DNA of 64,000 bases, taken from the NCBI GenBank assembly GCA_937906385.1, contig CALCYQ010000001.1, forward strand, positions 111,421 to 175,420, read 5' to 3'. Source of the stretch: an uncultured Candidatus Saccharibacteria bacterium (GTDB lineage Bacteria; Patescibacteriota; Saccharimonadia; Saccharimonadales; Saccharimonadaceae). The notes under the pieces were generated by a model. The model was given only the letters and a program-made list of their open reading frames with translations, had not been told where the DNA came from and did no database searches. Made by a program: the position numbers and the translations under genes. Below are positions 42,811 through 51,277 of this stretch, piece after piece (the first letter of the stretch is position 1; each line of letters opens with the position of its first letter).

Positions 42811-44442
42811 ATGAAACGCAAATTACACTTTCGCTCAGTGGTCTCGCTGGCCAATAGTAAATTGTCGATTAAGACCGCAGCGATTGTGCTTGCGAGCTCT
42901 ACTTTAGTTTCTGCTTTACTTGGCATCTTCCGCGATCGCTGGCTTAATTCGCTTTATTACAATACTTATCCGGCCGGCCTCGATGCCTATACGGCCGCCT
43001 TCACGGTGCCAGATTTCCTCTATTTTATTATTACTTCTGGCGCGCTTGCGGTCACCTTTATTCCGGTTTTTAACCAGCGTCTCGTCAATGGTAACAAAAA
43101 ATCCGCTTGGGAACTCAGCTCGAGTCTTTTGAATTTCCTGGCCATTATTTCTCTTGTCGCATCAATTCTGATTATGATTTTTGCCGATCCGCTCGTGCGT
43201 TACGTGGTGGCGCCAGGCCTCAATGAGTCAGCCATGTCGCTCGCCATTAATATGATGCGCGTGATTGCGATTAACCCATTCTTATTCTCTATTTCGACCG
43301 TGATTTCCAGTATGCAACAAGCGGTGCGCCGATTCGTTTTCTACGCCATCGCGCCGGCACTCTACAATATTGGCATTATTATCGGTATTCTCGTCTTTAC
43401 GGACGGCATTAATATCTTCGGCATTCAGCTGTTCGAAGGTGGTATTATGGGCGTTGCTATCGGCGTGGTCTTTGGCGCATTAATGCAGCTTATTATCAGC
43501 ATTGTCGGCCTCGTTGGCCTCGGCTTTGATTACGAATTCAAGATCAATTGGCGCAATCAAGGTTTTCGCCAAGTGCTCAAAATGCTTCCGTCGCGTTCCA
43601 TCGACCAGGGCATCGACTATGTTACCGGCATCATGAACACCAACCTCGCCTCCCGTATGGGCGAGCAGAGCATTCGCGCCTTCCAACAAGCCTCGAGCTT
43701 ACGCGGCATGCCAGTCAGCCTCATTGGCGTCGCTATTTCTACAGCCTTCTTCCCGAAACTCAGCGAGGAAGCCGCCACGAATGACGAAAGTACCTTCATA
43801 CAAACTTTGCGCTCGGCGCTCAGCACTATTGTTTGGATATCGTTGCCAGTTTCCGTGGTTGCCTTCTTTATTCGTGGCTACGTCGTGAACTTCATCGTGA
43901 ACGGTGGCGACGCCAAAATCGCCAGCGTCCTCGGCTCATTTGTGGTGGCTATTTTCTGTCAGTCGCTCTATCATATCGTTGCGCGCGGCTATTACGCCAA
44001 ACAGAACATCAAAACACCACTCATTATCTCCATTATTGCTTTCGTGGTTCAAGTTATCTTCGCCATCTTGCTTAGCGTGATGAATTTCGGTCCAGAGGGG
44101 CTTGCCTACGCCGTCAGTATCAGCGCTTTCTTCGAAGTTTTCGTCTTGCTTGCTTTCCTCCATAAAGATACTGGCAAAAAACTCATTAATAAAGAATTGC
44201 TTTATACGATGCTCAAAATTCTCATCGCCTCGCTCATCACAGGTGCCATTTCCTATATTGCCACCAAACTTTTGCCACTTCGCTCCACGGATAACTCCTT
44301 CCTCAGCACCTTCCCGAAGTTCTGCGTCATTTGTCTCGTAAGTGGCGTCACTTATATTATCGTCTGCTGGTTTATGAAAATCGAAGAGGTCAAACCAGTC
44401 GTCGACAAAATTACTGGCACCTTGTTTAAGAACGTCAAATAG
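42811..44442 (+). CDS. murJ: Lipid II flippase MurJ
   Basis: A 543-residue MATE/MOP-type flippase with about 14 membrane helices that carries lipid II to the outer face for peptidoglycan synthesis. The block ASSTLVSALLGIFRDRWLN near residues 28-46 is the conserved first-helix region (LGxxRD). GALAVTFIPVFNQ near 72 and QQASSLRGMPVSLIGVAISTAFFPKLSEEA near 285-315 are the MurJ signatures. It lies 22 bp after ftsH and is probably in the same operon. Confidence 0.94.
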   Translation: MKRKLHFRSVVSLANSKLSIKTAAIVLASSTLVSALLGIFRDRWLNSLYYNTYPAGLDAYTAAFTVPDFLYFIITSGALAVTFIPVFNQRLVNGNKKSAWELSSSLLNFLAIISLVASILIMIFADPLVRYVVAPGLNESAMSLAINMMRVIAINPFLFSISTVISSMQQAVRRFVFYAIAPALYNIGIIIGILVFTDGINIFGIQLFEGGIMGVAIGVVFGALMQLIISIVGLVGLGFDYEFKINWRNQGFRQVLKMLPSRSIDQGIDYVTGIMNTNLASRMGEQSIRAFQQASSLRGMPVSLIGVAISTAFFPKLSEEAATNDESTFIQTLRSALSTIVWISLPVSVVAFFIRGYVVNFIVNGGDAKIASVLGSFVVAIFCQSLYHIVARGYYAKQNIKTPLIISIIAFVVQVIFAILLSVMNFGPEGLAYAVSISAFFEVFVLLAFLHKDTGKKLINKELLYTMLKILIASLITGAISYIATKLLPLRSTDNSFLSTFPKFCVICLVSGVTYIIVCWFMKIEEVKPVVDKITGTLFKNVK

Positions 44443-44448
44443 GCCATC

Positions 44449-44478
44449 AAAAAACCGCCCGTTAGTGGGCGGCTTTTT
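44449..44478. terminator. Terminator between murJ and YtxH-like gene
   Basis: CCGCCC/GGGCGG stem with flanking A and T runs; it can serve both convergent genes. Confidence 0.88.
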
Positions 44479-44483
44479 AAGGA

Positions 44484-44771
44484 CTATTTATCTTTTTTGT
44501 CGGATTTCTTCTCGACTTTTTCTTTCACATCTTCGACAACAGCCTCTGCTTTGTCGCCAAGTTCTTTAGTGCTCTTCTTGGTCTTTTCTAGCAATTTCTC
44601 GCCATTTTTCTTGGCATCTTTCACAGCCTTGTCGCCAGCGTCTTTTAAATCTTTGCGCGTCTCCTTGCCAGATTTTGGCGCCGTTAGAATGCCAGCAATT
44701 GCGCCTGCCGCAGCGCCGAATAAAGCACCGAGGAAGAACTTACCAGCTCCGCTTTTCTTTTCTTCTGCCAT
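44484..44771 (-). CDS. YtxH-domain protein
   Basis: A 95-residue protein of the YtxH family. A short polar start is followed by a glycine/alanine-rich membrane helix (about residues 9-29, FFLGALFGAAAGAIAGILTAP). The conserved KSGKETRKDLKD and a long lysine/glutamate helix come next. Family members are stress-linked membrane proteins in Gram-positive bacteria with no defined biochemical role. It follows the 44772 gene directly, with GGAGGAG before its start. Together with galU upstream it forms an apparent three-gene unit. Confidence 0.82.
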   Translation of the reverse strand: MAEEKKSGAGKFFLGALFGAAAGAIAGILTAPKSGKETRKDLKDAGDKAVKDAKKNGEKLLEKTKKSTKELGDKAEAVVEDVKEKVEKKSDKKDK

Positions 44772-45044
44772 TTATTTCTCCTCCTTTTTGGATTTCTTGG
44801 CTTTCTTGTCACCTTCAGTGTAGCTGTCAACGAAATATTTGACAAGTCCACCGACAGTGGTCATATCACGTACATTGCCAGCGATATCGTCGGCTTTTTC
44901 GGCGATATCTTGACCCTGTTGTACAATCTTTTTCGCTTCTTTCGTTACGCCAATCAACTTGATAACCAAGATGATGCTAACTAATAGAAAGATAAAGAGC
45001 GTTCCTGAAAGGATGAATACTAAAATCCAAGCAGGTGTTTCCAT
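44772..45044 (-). CDS. Small one-TM protein (DUF948-like)
   Basis: A 90-residue protein with an N-terminal membrane helix (residues 7-28). It is followed by an amphipathic helix of the form TKEAKKIVQQGQDIAEKADDIAGNVRD, the pattern seen in DUF948 partners of YtxH proteins, and a lysine-rich end. The adjacent YtxH gene supports this assignment. The role is unknown; one guess is that the two form a membrane-associated coiled-coil pair. It sits 3 bp after the galU stop and its stop is followed directly by the YtxH gene region. Confidence 0.7.
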   Translation of the reverse strand: METPAWILVFILSGTLFIFLLVSIILVIKLIGVTKEAKKIVQQGQDIAEKADDIAGNVRDMTTVGGLVKYFVDSYTEGDKKAKKSKKEEK

Positions 45045-45047
45045 GGC

Positions 45048-45890
45048 TTATTTCTCCATTTTGTTAAATTCTTCGTAAGCCTGGTAGTAATTCTTTGGAT
45101 CACCCGTCGTGAGCCATTTGCCTTTACTTTTAACGACGAAGACGTCGCCAGACTTTGCAAGTTTCGTAATAGCATCCACAGTCCAGAGCTCGTCATCAAG
45201 ACCGGTATTCTTTGGTACTAAGTGCGCGAAGACCTCTGGGGCTAGCAAGTAGCGACCGTAAGAAGTCAAATTGGATGGGGAAAGATCAGGAGTAGCCGGC
45301 TTTTCGACAATGTGACTCAAAGTCTGCTTCTTCTTGTCTTTCATAGCAATCATGCCATATTTGTTCCAAACTTCTTCTGGCATTTCCTGAGCGGCAATAA
45401 TTGCCTTGGCATCTGGATGCTTTTCATAAGCTTCGACCAAGGTTTGTACGTCGCCCTTGCCAAAGATGAGGTCGTCGCTATAGAGCGCCAAGAAGGCTTC
45501 GTCATCATTCAAATATGGCTTTGCGGATGCAATTGGGGAACCGTTGCCGTAAGGGAAGCTTGGATCTTGCTCAATCACAGTAATGTTAGCGAGCGACAAT
45601 ACTTCGCGGACGCTTTCGAAACGATCGAGTTTGCCCTGAGATTCAAGCTGCTTGTAAATCTTCTCGCATGGGTTAGTGAAGTAATCTTCGTAAATTGGCT
45701 TACCTTCATGAGTGGCAACGATGATGATATCTTTGATGCCACCAGCGACACATTCTTCAATAACGTATTGCATGATTGGTTTTGGGCCAAGTGGGATCAT
45801 CGCTTTTGGTATTGTCTTGGTAATTGGCAAGAAACGGCTGGCAAAACCGGCGTCTGTAATCACGGCCTTGGTTGGTGCTTTATATGACAT
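45048..45890 (-). CDS. galU: UTP-glucose-1-phosphate uridylyltransferase
   Basis: A 280-residue nucleotidyltransferase that makes UDP-glucose for glycans. The N-terminal nucleotide-binding loop is DAGFASRFLPITKTIPKAM, where the usual form is AGLGTRFLPATKAIPKEM, so G-x-G-T-R is changed to G-F-A-S-R. Other family blocks are normal: KPIMQYVIEE, YGNGSPIASAK, LYSDDLIFG (Mg site), VEKPATPDLSPSNLTSYGRYLL and LTTGDPKNY. The loop change could alter the preferred nucleotide. UDP-glucose could feed polysaccharide synthesis; the branching enzyme at 3214 acts on finished glucan. Confidence 0.9.
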   Translation of the reverse strand: MSYKAPTKAVITDAGFASRFLPITKTIPKAMIPLGPKPIMQYVIEECVAGGIKDIIIVATHEGKPIYEDYFTNPCEKIYKQLESQGKLDRFESVREVLSLANITVIEQDPSFPYGNGSPIASAKPYLNDDEAFLALYSDDLIFGKGDVQTLVEAYEKHPDAKAIIAAQEMPEEVWNKYGMIAMKDKKKQTLSHIVEKPATPDLSPSNLTSYGRYLLAPEVFAHLVPKNTGLDDELWTVDAITKLAKSGDVFVVKSKGKWLTTGDPKNYYQAYEEFNKMEK

Positions 45891-45911
45891 TTTGTATTCT
45901 CCTCCTTTGTT

Positions 45912-47330
45912 TTAGGACAGTTTCTTTTTTATTAATTCGTTAACGGTAGCCGGGTTTGCTTTACCCTTGGATTTCTTCATCACTTGGCCAACTAAGAATC
46001 CGATGGCTTTCATTTCGCCGTTACGGACGTCGTCGGCTGCTTTTGCGCATTCTGGAGCTTGCAGTACTTCATCAATAATCGCTTCGAGTGCGCCTTCGTC
46101 GTTTTCTTGCAATAAATTCATTTCTTTCGCGAGTGTATGCGGTGTCTTGGCGGTGTTCTTGCGGTCGTACATTTCCATCAGCACCGCTTTCGCGCCAGTC
46201 GAAGAGAGCTCCTTCTTCTCAACCATTTCAGATAATTCGGCAAGCTCATCGGCTGTGGCGAGTGCAAAATTCTTGTCCTGGTTTTCCTCTGAAAGCAATA
46301 CGCCCGAGAACCAGTGCGCAACGCGTGGCGCGAGGGAAATGTTTTTGTCGCAAACTTCATTCAAACGCTCGGCGAGGACTGGATAGTTCAAAATCGCTTC
46401 ACTCTCGCTCTTGTCGAGATTCAATAAGCCAAATTTGGAGCGGTATTCATTCGGCATCATTGGCATGCTCGCCTCTACCTTATCGACATAAGATTGTTCG
46501 AGCACTACTGGTGGCACATCCGGTTCTGGCATATAGCGATAATCTTGCGCCTCTTCTTTGCTGCGCTGCGAAGTGGTCTTGCCAGTCGTATCGTTCCAAC
46601 CACGCGTTTCTTGCTTCACCTTACCGCCTTTTTCAAGTACGTCAATTTGGCGCTTTACCTCATATTCCACGGCGCGCTCAATTGAGCGGAACGAGTTGAG
46701 ATTCTTCGTTTCGGTGCGCGTGCCAAGCTTGTCGGTCTTTGAAACGGACACGTTAATATCAAAGCGCATATTACCTTGGTATAAATCACCGTTTGTTACG
46801 CCGGCATACATCATCAAGCGATGCAGTTCTTCACAGTAAGCACGCGCTTGTGCGGCCGAATGAATGTCCGGCATTGACACAATTTCAATCAGTGGTGTGC
46901 CGGCGCGGTTTAAGTCGACGAGGGAATAAGTGCTAAAATGCGTCAATTTACCCGCATCTTCTTCGAGATGCGCGTGCTCAATATGCACATCCGAGCCGTC
47001 CGGCAAATGAATTACGCCAGCACCGATAATTGGCTGATACATCTGCGTAATCTGGTAGCCCTTCGGCAAATCTGGGTAGTAATAATGTTTGCGATCAAAA
47101 CGGCTGACTAAATTAATCTTACAATTCATCGCCAGGCCGGCGCGCACGCATTTCTCAATTGCGGCCTTGTTTAACACCGGTAGCATGCCAGGCAATGCGT
47201 AGTCAATCGGGCTCACGCAGGCATTTGGTTCTTTATCTACGGCGTCGTTGTCGACGGCGCTGAATAATTTCGTTTTCGTATTGAGCTGTACGTGGCATTC
47301 AATACCAATTGTCGTCTTATATTCTTCCAT
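45912..47330 (-). CDS. gatB: Asp/Glu-tRNA amidotransferase subunit B
   Basis: A 472-residue GatB, which binds misacylated Glu-tRNA-Gln or Asp-tRNA-Asn and activates it for amidation. The start is TTIGIECHVQLNTKTKLFS. Other blocks are MPVLN-like GMLPVLNKAA, RKHYYYPDLPKGYQITQ (about 80-96), the cradle block DLNRAGTPLIEIVS and RFDINVSVS. The C-terminal YqeY-like tail ends with GKANPATVNELIKKKL. Together with gatA and gatC it implies that GlnRS and/or AsnRS is missing. Confidence 0.96.
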   Translation of the reverse strand: MEEYKTTIGIECHVQLNTKTKLFSAVDNDAVDKEPNACVSPIDYALPGMLPVLNKAAIEKCVRAGLAMNCKINLVSRFDRKHYYYPDLPKGYQITQMYQPIIGAGVIHLPDGSDVHIEHAHLEEDAGKLTHFSTYSLVDLNRAGTPLIEIVSMPDIHSAAQARAYCEELHRLMMYAGVTNGDLYQGNMRFDINVSVSKTDKLGTRTETKNLNSFRSIERAVEYEVKRQIDVLEKGGKVKQETRGWNDTTGKTTSQRSKEEAQDYRYMPEPDVPPVVLEQSYVDKVEASMPMMPNEYRSKFGLLNLDKSESEAILNYPVLAERLNEVCDKNISLAPRVAHWFSGVLLSEENQDKNFALATADELAELSEMVEKKELSSTGAKAVLMEMYDRKNTAKTPHTLAKEMNLLQENDEGALEAIIDEVLQAPECAKAADDVRNGEMKAIGFLVGQVMKKSKGKANPATVNELIKKKLS

Positions 47331-47752
47331 TAAATTGCTCCTAAATCTCTTAATGCCTGCTTAAATGTCTCAAGTGCATGTTTGGCTTGGTTGTAATCTG
47401 GGTGGAAATCATTTTCGTGCGCGATTTGGTTGCGCAATTTATGTGCATGCCATACGGCATTTAGCTGGGTGAATTTTTCCTTGCCAACTTTTTTCAAGCG
47501 GTCACCCATGGTACGACCCGGCACGCCCATTTCGCAGAGTGCCTTATCGAGTAATTTGTCGCCCTGAATAATCGCCATCGCATACGATGCGTCATTGCCT
47601 TTTTGCAATGAATTTTCAATGCGCAAGAAATCAATCTGGTAATTTTCCTTGTCGAACATCGGCCCACGCTTCTTGGTGAGATTAATCGCCACCAAGATCA
47701 GAATGCCAATAATTACCACCGCCAAGAGAAAGATAAGCAGCGACGGATCCAT
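47330..47752 (-). CDS. Membrane-anchored HEPN-like protein inside the gat operon
   Basis: A 140-residue protein of unknown function placed exactly between gatA and gatB with no gap (the last base of its stop is the first base of gatB's ATG region, and it starts 1 bp after gatA ends). An N-terminal membrane helix (residues 4-24) is followed by a helical cytoplasmic domain. Within this domain HAHKLRNQIAHEN (about 104-116) contains R-N-x3-H, the R-x4-6-H form of HEPN ribonucleases, after KKVGKEKFTQLNAVW. HEPN-fold proteins include RNases that cleave tRNA and also inactive relatives. I cannot tell which this is. Confidence 0.6.
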   Translation of the reverse strand: MDPSLLIFLLAVVIIGILILVAINLTKKRGPMFDKENYQIDFLRIENSLQKGNDASYAMAIIQGDKLLDKALCEMGVPGRTMGDRLKKVGKEKFTQLNAVWHAHKLRNQIAHENDFHPDYNQAKHALETFKQALRDLGAI

Positions 47753-49141
47753 TTACTTTACTTCCTCCACGGTTTTCGCGATATTTAGCAAAATCTGATC
47801 ACTTTGGCGTGGCCCAATCAGCTGTACGCCAATCGGCAAGCCTTCTTTTGAAGTGCCGGCTGGAGCTGCGAGCGCTGGCAAGCCAGCCATGCTCGGCGGC
47901 ACGCTCATTACGTCTTCCATATACATCTGAAGTGGATCGTTAGTTTTTTCGCCAAACTTAAATGCTGGTGCTGGCGCCACGGCGCAGAGTAGGGCATCGT
48001 ATTTTTCGAACGCTTCGTCATAAGCATTAATCAAAAGCGTACGGGCTTTTTGCGCCTTCAAATAATAAGCATCAAAGAAGCCAGAGCTCAGCACGAAGTT
48101 GCCAATCATAATGCGGCGTTTGTTTTCTGGCATGAAGCCTTCGTCGCGCGTCTTACTATAGACGCTATCAAGATCGGTAATATCCGCCGCGCGGTGACCG
48201 TAACGCACCCCGTCGTAGCGGCTCAAGTTCGACGCCACTTCGGCTGGCTGCACGATGTAATAAATTGCGAGGCCGTATTTCATAATCGGCATTTCAACTT
48301 CTTCAACCTCAAAGCCCGCCTTTTTCATCTTGGCAGCGTAATCACGCACAGTCTTCACGACTTCCGGATCGACGCCGTCACCCATGAAATCTTTCACGAT
48401 GCCAATCTTTTTCTTCTTTGGCTTGGCATCCTCGAGGTCTTTCGTCCAAAAATCATCAAGCGTCGTGGAATCTTTCGGATCTTTACCCGCCATAATGCGC
48501 ATTACGAGATCAACGTCGTCGGCATTATTCGCAAAACAGCCCATCACGTCTGTTGATGAGGCCATCGCCACTACACCATAACGGCTGACGGTGCCGTAAG
48601 TCGGTTTCATGCCCCAAACACCGTTATAGCTAGCCGGCTGGCGAATCGAGCCACCAGTATCGGAGCCGAGCGCAAACTGTACAATCCCTAGCGTCACCGC
48701 CGAAGCGGAACCGCCAGACGAGCCACCCGGCACGCGAGTTTTATCTACCGCGTTGCGGGAAGGGCCAAAATAGGAGTTTTCCGTACTAGAACCATGCGCA
48801 TAAGCATCGAGGTTGGCGCGGCCAATCATAATTGCGCCTTCGGCTTCAAGCTTCGCTACCGCTGTGGCGGTAATCGGTGAAGGGAAGTTATCAAGCATAC
48901 GTGCTGCGGCGGTTGTCACACCCTCGCGACTCAAATAGTTGTCTTTCAAAGCGTATGGTACGCCCGCCAAGAGGCCGACTTTCTCGCCCTTCGCGATTTT
49001 TTCGTCAATCTCACGGGCGCGTTCCAAAGCGCGCGCTTCGTTCATCGAAATAAAACAATGGTAATCTTCAAATTCTTTGGCCTTTTCGAGCGCCTCGCGC
49101 ACGAGGTCGACGGCCTTCGTGTCTTTATCTGCTATTTTCAT
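47753..49141 (-). CDS. gatA: Asp/Glu-tRNA amidotransferase subunit A
   Basis: A 462-residue amidase that releases ammonia from glutamine for the GatB reaction. The amidase signature is clear: the catalytic triad Lys in YALKDNYLS (about residue 67), the cis-Ser in PGGSSGGSASAV, and the nucleophile Ser in SDTGGSIRQPAS (about 162-173). Late blocks are PALAAPAG and LPIGVQLIG. The length is slightly below the usual 480. The start overlaps the gatC stop by 4 bp. Confidence 0.96.
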   Translation of the reverse strand: MKIADKDTKAVDLVREALEKAKEFEDYHCFISMNEARALERAREIDEKIAKGEKVGLLAGVPYALKDNYLSREGVTTAAARMLDNFPSPITATAVAKLEAEGAIMIGRANLDAYAHGSSTENSYFGPSRNAVDKTRVPGGSSGGSASAVTLGIVQFALGSDTGGSIRQPASYNGVWGMKPTYGTVSRYGVVAMASSTDVMGCFANNADDVDLVMRIMAGKDPKDSTTLDDFWTKDLEDAKPKKKKIGIVKDFMGDGVDPEVVKTVRDYAAKMKKAGFEVEEVEMPIMKYGLAIYYIVQPAEVASNLSRYDGVRYGHRAADITDLDSVYSKTRDEGFMPENKRRIMIGNFVLSSGFFDAYYLKAQKARTLLINAYDEAFEKYDALLCAVAPAPAFKFGEKTNDPLQMYMEDVMSVPPSMAGLPALAAPAGTSKEGLPIGVQLIGPRQSDQILLNIAKTVEEVK

Positions 49142-49425
49142 AATACTTTTGGCACCTTTATTTGATTATCTTCGCTTTCGACGGTCAAGTTCAGGAGGTC
49201 TTCACGGTTTGCTTCAAATTCTTCAATTACGTCTTCGCGCCAAACGTTTTGCATATCAAAACACTGATAAGTCGGCTCGACGCCTTCGGCGTCCAACTCG
49301 TCGAGCTGGGAAATATAACCGACGATATTGTCGAGATCTTTCATCAGAGGTTCAATCTGTTCTTCGCTTAAGCGTAGATTTGACAAATCTGCCAAATGCA
49401 AGACATCTTCTCTAGTAATAGCCAT
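49138..49425 (-). CDS. gatC: Asp/Glu-tRNA amidotransferase subunit C
   Basis: A 95-residue GatC, the small subunit that wraps around GatA and stabilises the complex. It has the typical N-terminus ITREDVLHLADLSNLRLSEEQI, the helix MKDLDNIVGYISQLDELD, and VEPTYQ before the C-terminal loop with WREDVIEE. It heads the gatC-gatA-HEPN-like-gatB transcription unit. No Shine-Dalgarno of note is seen; an AT-rich TATAAT-like element lies just upstream (ACTATTATAG, about 49430-49440). Confidence 0.94.
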   Translation of the reverse strand: MAITREDVLHLADLSNLRLSEEQIEPLMKDLDNIVGYISQLDELDAEGVEPTYQCFDMQNVWREDVIEEFEANREDLLNLTVESEDNQIKVPKVL

Positions 49426-49446
49426 AGAACTATTATAGCAAGAAAA

Positions 49447-50988
49447 CTAGATGTCTGATAGAGGTTCAATATCTGCGCCAAGTCTCTTCAGGCGGTTCGC
49501 AAAATCTTCATAACCGCGCGCAATCGAATAGACGTTGCGCAGAATTGATTCGCCAGGTGCGGCTAGCATGGCGAGCATAATTACCACAGCCGGACGTAGT
49601 GCTGGCGGTGCCATCATCTCGGCCGGGCGCCAATTGGTCGGGCCATTCACAAAGATGCGGTGCGCATCGAGCAGCTCAACTTTCGCGTTCAGATTCGAAA
49701 GCTCCGTCGAATAAATCGCCCGATTTTCAAATACCCAGTCATGGATTAGCGTACGTCCGTTCGCCGTCGCGGCAATCAACGAAAAGAACGGCAGACTGTC
49801 GATATTTAGGCCAGGGAACGGCATCGGATGAATCTTATCTACCGGCGCCTTTAGATCAGATTTTAGCAGCTTCACGTCTACTAAGCGCGAGCGCCCATTT
49901 TCGGCCAAATATTCATCGCTAACTTTCATCTTTTGGCCCATGCTGCGCAGCACTTCGAGCTCAATCTCGAGGAATTCAATCGGCAAGCGCTTTACTTCAA
50001 TCTCGGACTTCGTCGCGATGCCGGCCGCAATAAAGCTAATCGCCTCAATCGGGTCTTCCGCTGGAGCATAACTAATCTCTTGACTCAGCTTCTTTACGCC
50101 GTGCACCACGATATTTGTCGTGCCGACGCCTTCAATTTGCACGCCGAGCTTTTGTAAGTAGAAACAAACATCTTGCACCATGTAATTTGGACTAGCGCCC
50201 ACAATCGTGGTTTTGCCAGGGTAGAGCGAGGCCGCCATAATTGCATTCTCAGTCACCGTATCGCCGCGCTCGATGAGAACAATTTTCTTATCCTCCGGCT
50301 TAATCGTCTTCACGTGCGCCTTATAGAAACCCGACTCGCTCGTGGCATCTACTTCGAGACCAAATTCTTTCAAAGCGTGCAGATGCGGCTCCACTGTGCG
50401 CGAGCCAAGCGAGCAGCCGCCCGCATATGGCAAGCGAAAATCTTTGTAGCGGTGCATCAACGGCCCCATCATCATGATGATCGAGCGCGTGCGGCGCGCC
50501 GCTTCGATGTCTAAGTTCTCTAATTGCAAGCGTTTCGGCGGAATAATTTCAAGGTCGCGACCGTTATTCACCCATTCGGTTTTTACGCCCATCGATTCGA
50601 GTACTTCGATAATGCGATAAACCTCTTCAATATGCGCCAGATGAATAAGTGTCGTTTTCTGATCGTTCAACAGGGAAGCACACAGCAAGCCGACGGCAGC
50701 GTTTTTAGAAGTATTCACAGTCACTTCGCCGTGCAATTTTTTGCCACCACGAATGCGGTATCCAGTCGTCGCGCCCTCGTTCACGGTCACAATCTGCGTG
50801 CGCAGAGCATGGCTAATTTTGCTAATTATCTCGAGGGAAGCGTTCTGCTTGCCGTGCTCGATACGGTTAATTGCGGATTGGCTCGTGCCAATTTTCTTGG
50901 CCAATTCCGCCTGAGTCATATTTTGGCGGGTGCGAACCGTAGAGATCAGCTCGCCAATTTCCACCATGTAATCTGCTTGCTTCTTCAT
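49447..50988 (-). CDS. murA: UDP-GlcNAc 1-carboxyvinyltransferase with N-terminal HTH domain
   Basis: A 513-residue fusion. Residues 9-66 are a Cro/C1-type HTH (LISTVRTRQNMTQAELAKKIGTSQSAINRIEHGK pattern in sequence). From residue 75 a full MurA follows, the first committed enzyme of peptidoglycan synthesis, joining phosphoenolpyruvate to UDP-GlcNAc. SKNAAVGLL (K95, N96) is the UDP-GlcNAc/PEP site. The active-site Cys is C192 in GGCSLGSR, and RTRSIIMMMGPL matches the Arg-containing loop. Usual MurA has 420 residues without the HTH. The HTH may let the enzyme bind DNA and sense wall precursors, by inference. A leaderless-type -10 (complement at 50995-51000) precedes ATG. Confidence 0.9.
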   Translation of the reverse strand: MKKQADYMVEIGELISTVRTRQNMTQAELAKKIGTSQSAINRIEHGKQNASLEIISKISHALRTQIVTVNEGATTGYRIRGGKKLHGEVTVNTSKNAAVGLLCASLLNDQKTTLIHLAHIEEVYRIIEVLESMGVKTEWVNNGRDLEIIPPKRLQLENLDIEAARRTRSIIMMMGPLMHRYKDFRLPYAGGCSLGSRTVEPHLHALKEFGLEVDATSESGFYKAHVKTIKPEDKKIVLIERGDTVTENAIMAASLYPGKTTIVGASPNYMVQDVCFYLQKLGVQIEGVGTTNIVVHGVKKLSQEISYAPAEDPIEAISFIAAGIATKSEIEVKRLPIEFLEIELEVLRSMGQKMKVSDEYLAENGRSRLVDVKLLKSDLKAPVDKIHPMPFPGLNIDSLPFFSLIAATANGRTLIHDWVFENRAIYSTELSNLNAKVELLDAHRIFVNGPTNWRPAEMMAPPALRPAVVIMLAMLAAPGESILRNVYSIARGYEDFANRLKRLGADIEPLSDI

Positions 50989-50994
50989 AATTTA

Positions 50995-51000
50995 AATATA
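50995..51000 (-). promoter_or_regulatory. -10 element, leaderless start of HTH-murA
   Basis: TGA TATATT on the minus strand ends 6 nt before ATG 50988. Confidence 0.45.
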
Positions 51001-51104
51001 TCACGACATGCATATTATGTATAAATTTTTTAACTACCCTGTGGAAAACTTTATATAGCAATGTTGTAAAAAATAAGCAAATAGCGTTTTAAATTACCTC
51101 TAAT

Positions 51105-51120
51105 ACGCTATATATAGCGT
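51105..51120. promoter_or_regulatory. NrdR box 1 (perfect palindrome)
   Basis: ACGCTATATATAGCGT is a perfect 16-bp palindrome that fits the NrdR consensus ACACWATATATWGTGT apart from G/C exchange at one symmetric pair. Confidence 0.75.
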
Positions 51121-51180
51121 GCCCATGCTTAAAATTCTTCATCTGTTAACGTTGTATTATTTACATTTTCTATTGCAAAT

Positions 51181-51196
51181 CCACTACATATAGCGT
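51181..51196. promoter_or_regulatory. NrdR box 2 (imperfect)
   Basis: CCACTACATATAGCGT matches the 16-bp box at 14 positions. Its centre lies 33 bp, about three helix turns, before box 3, the paired spacing common for NrdR. Confidence 0.6.
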
Positions 51197-51213
51197 TAAC
51201 ATTATGACAACAA

Positions 51214-51229
51214 ACACTATATATAGTGT
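51214..51229. promoter_or_regulatory. NrdR box 3 (consensus)
   Basis: ACACTATATATAGTGT is a perfect palindrome identical to the NrdR consensus, 49 bp before the nrdD start. NrdR is the nucleotide-sensing repressor of ribonucleotide reductase genes; its own gene is not in the window. Confidence 0.85.
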
Positions 51230-51277
51230 TTCGGGACAACAGAAAATCAGCAATTGATCAGAACGACGGAGGTAAAA

